This document shows positions 63,120 to 64,000 of a stretch of DNA of 64,000 nucleotides, one piece after another. This DNA comes from Mycolicibacterium monacense (GTDB lineage: Bacteria > Actinomycetota > Actinomycetes > Mycobacteriales > Mycobacteriaceae). A model generated the notes under the pieces. It had not been told where the DNA came from and did no database searches. It worked only from the letters and a program-made list of their open reading frames with translations. Made by a program: the position numbers and the translations under genes. Numbering within the stretch: position 1 is the stretch's first letter; each line of letters begins with the position of its first letter. The stretch lies in the NCBI RefSeq assembly GCF_010731575.1, contig NZ_AP022617.1, positions 1,922,001 to 1,986,000 on the forward strand. The letters are read 5' to 3'.

Positions 63120-63563
63120 ATGAGTGCGCACAACCGAACCGCGCAGGCGCGTTTCGCCGTCCTGGCGGCCGCCGTTGCGGCCGCATCCGCGGCGACGGGA
63201 TGTTCGGACGGTTACTCCGCGCTTGGCACCCACACCGCGGAGGTGCTGATCAACGGCGTGGACATCGGAGAACGGCCCCGCATTCGATGCGAGCAGGTCG
63301 AGTGGGTCTGGTATGTGGAGACGCTCCGTGAGACACCGGGTTTCGGGGCCCAGGTGAAGACCGGTGCGACGGTTGAACCCCGCGCCGTTCGGATCGACGA
63401 TCTGGGCAATTTCACGGGGAGCTTCTGGGAGGGAACCATCGGTGCCGCCTCGGCGTCGATCGTCGAGGGAACGTTGATCCTGACGGGCACGGCCGAGGGC
63501 TACTTCCACGACGCCCCGAAAGAAAAGGCCACCGCGCGCTTCGCGATCCGTACCGACTGCTGA
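63120..63563 (+). CDS. LpqH-family lipoprotein (19 kDa antigen-like)
   Basis: A 147-residue lipoprotein. The signal peptide ends in lipobox ATGC (C28). The mature part has the family's central segment (VLINGVDIGERPRIRCEQVEW) and a final Cys (RTDC). Close to the mycobacterial 19 kDa antigen/LpqH family (PF05481), surface lipoproteins seen by host TLR2 in pathogens. ATG 63120. Confidence 0.83.
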   Translation: MSAHNRTAQARFAVLAAAVAAASAATGCSDGYSALGTHTAEVLINGVDIGERPRIRCEQVEWVWYVETLRETPGFGAQVKTGATVEPRAVRIDDLGNFTGSFWEGTIGAASASIVEGTLILTGTAEGYFHDAPKEKATARFAIRTDC

Positions 63564-63636
63564 CCGGAGTATCACCAAGCGGTCACCCGGGCACTACTGC
63601 GGCGAAGTCATCGATCGATCGCGAGGAGTGGCCAAG

Positions 63637-64000
63637 ATGGTCGACAACTCTCCCGAAGACGCACCCCCTACCGGTGGCCGGCGAGGCGGCGCATCGCTGG
63701 CGGGCGGCCTGTTCGTCGTCGCAGCAGGCCTTTTCAGCTTCCTGCTGGGGCTCTCGACACTGTTCTACGACCAATTCCTGCGGTACGGCCCGCGATGGGT
63801 TTTCAAGCTGAACGAACCGTGGTGGGGACTGATTCACGTCGTGCTGGGCGTCGGTATGGTGCTGGTGGGATTCGCCGCGATGACCGGTGCGAGGTGGGCG
63901 TCGACCACCGCGTTGGCACTGACGACCGCGGCGACGGCGTTGATGGTCATCTGGACGATCTACTACCCGGCGTGGACGGTCCCGGCGATCATCCTGGGCA
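63637..64000 (+). CDS. DUF7144-like membrane protein (partial, runs off the window)
   Basis: The visible 121 residues include three or more membrane segments and a WWGLIHVVLGVGMVLVGF region, typical of the actinobacterial DUF7144 family, with a conserved IYYPAW. ATG 63637 follows GCGAGGAG. The 3' end lies beyond the window. Confidence 0.75.
   Translation, partial: MVDNSPEDAPPTGGRRGGASLAGGLFVVAAGLFSFLLGLSTLFYDQFLRYGPRWVFKLNEPWWGLIHVVLGVGMVLVGFAAMTGARWASTTALALTTAATALMVIWTIYYPAWTVPAIILG

Overview
The window looks like a chromosomal segment of a fast-growing environmental mycobacterium (Mycolicibacterium type). It is very GC-rich and densely coded, with frequent GTG starts and 4-base start/stop overlaps. 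It carries a furA-katG pair, an Eis-type acetyltransferase, a RipD with the mycobacterial loss of catalytic residues, an LpqH-family lipoprotein and a KstR-type operator. I see no rRNA, tRNA, insertion sequence, prophage or CRISPR array.

1-16.9 kb is metabolic and stress genes: a steroid-type SDR behind a KstR-like site, two small non-heme iron dioxygenases, CinA, hydrolases, an amidase, a class I fructose-bisphosphate aldolase, a PLP decarboxylase, eis, an AraC regulator divergent from an amidohydrolase, YaaA and a small putative DNA-repair protein. 16.9-26.6 kb holds a proline-repeat cell-wall hydrolase candidate, an ArsR-SRPBCC fusion, a translationally coupled signalling operon (REC-PP2C phosphatase, CHASE3 histidine kinase, lone receiver), an M15 peptidase lipoprotein, an acyltransferase, an SGNH hydrolase and an APH(6)-like kinase.

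26.6-31.6 kb holds katG-furA, an SRPBCC protein and an acyl-CoA carboxylase carboxyltransferase. At 31.6-35.3 kb lies the most unusual locus: a secreted-looking, cysteine-free repeat protein with a peptide-like leader, followed by a membrane zinc metalloprotease of the M50 type. That protease has a PqqD-like N-terminal domain and a long extracytoplasmic C-terminus with two CxxC motifs. I infer a substrate/processing pair, possibly RiPP-like.

35.3-52 kb contains membrane proteins, a MOSC protein, ripD, a large DUF4185 secreted protein, a TetR-DUF1214-sulfotransferase operon with a clear operator, an acyl-CoA synthetase, a spore-photoproduct-lyase-like radical SAM protein behind an ECF-type promoter, an enoyl-CoA hydratase, an S4 protein, an aldo/keto reductase and a rifampicin monooxygenase (rox) with an upstream rifamycin-associated element. 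52.2-53.3 kb is a zeta-kinase/ParD-like toxin-antitoxin module with two tandem palindromic operators.

53.3-64 kb has an EamA transporter, SDRs, an acetamidase, an FKBP lipoprotein, an SDR-TetR operon with operator, a Cys-rich copper-binding four-helix protein, two paralogous cupredoxin-like lipoproteins (each behind an 8-N19-8 inverted repeat), an APC permease that seems to have lost its N-terminus, a DUF2254 protein, an LpqH-like lipoprotein and a partial DUF7144 membrane protein. Intrinsic drug-response genes (eis, APH-like, katG, rox) are scattered rather than clustered.
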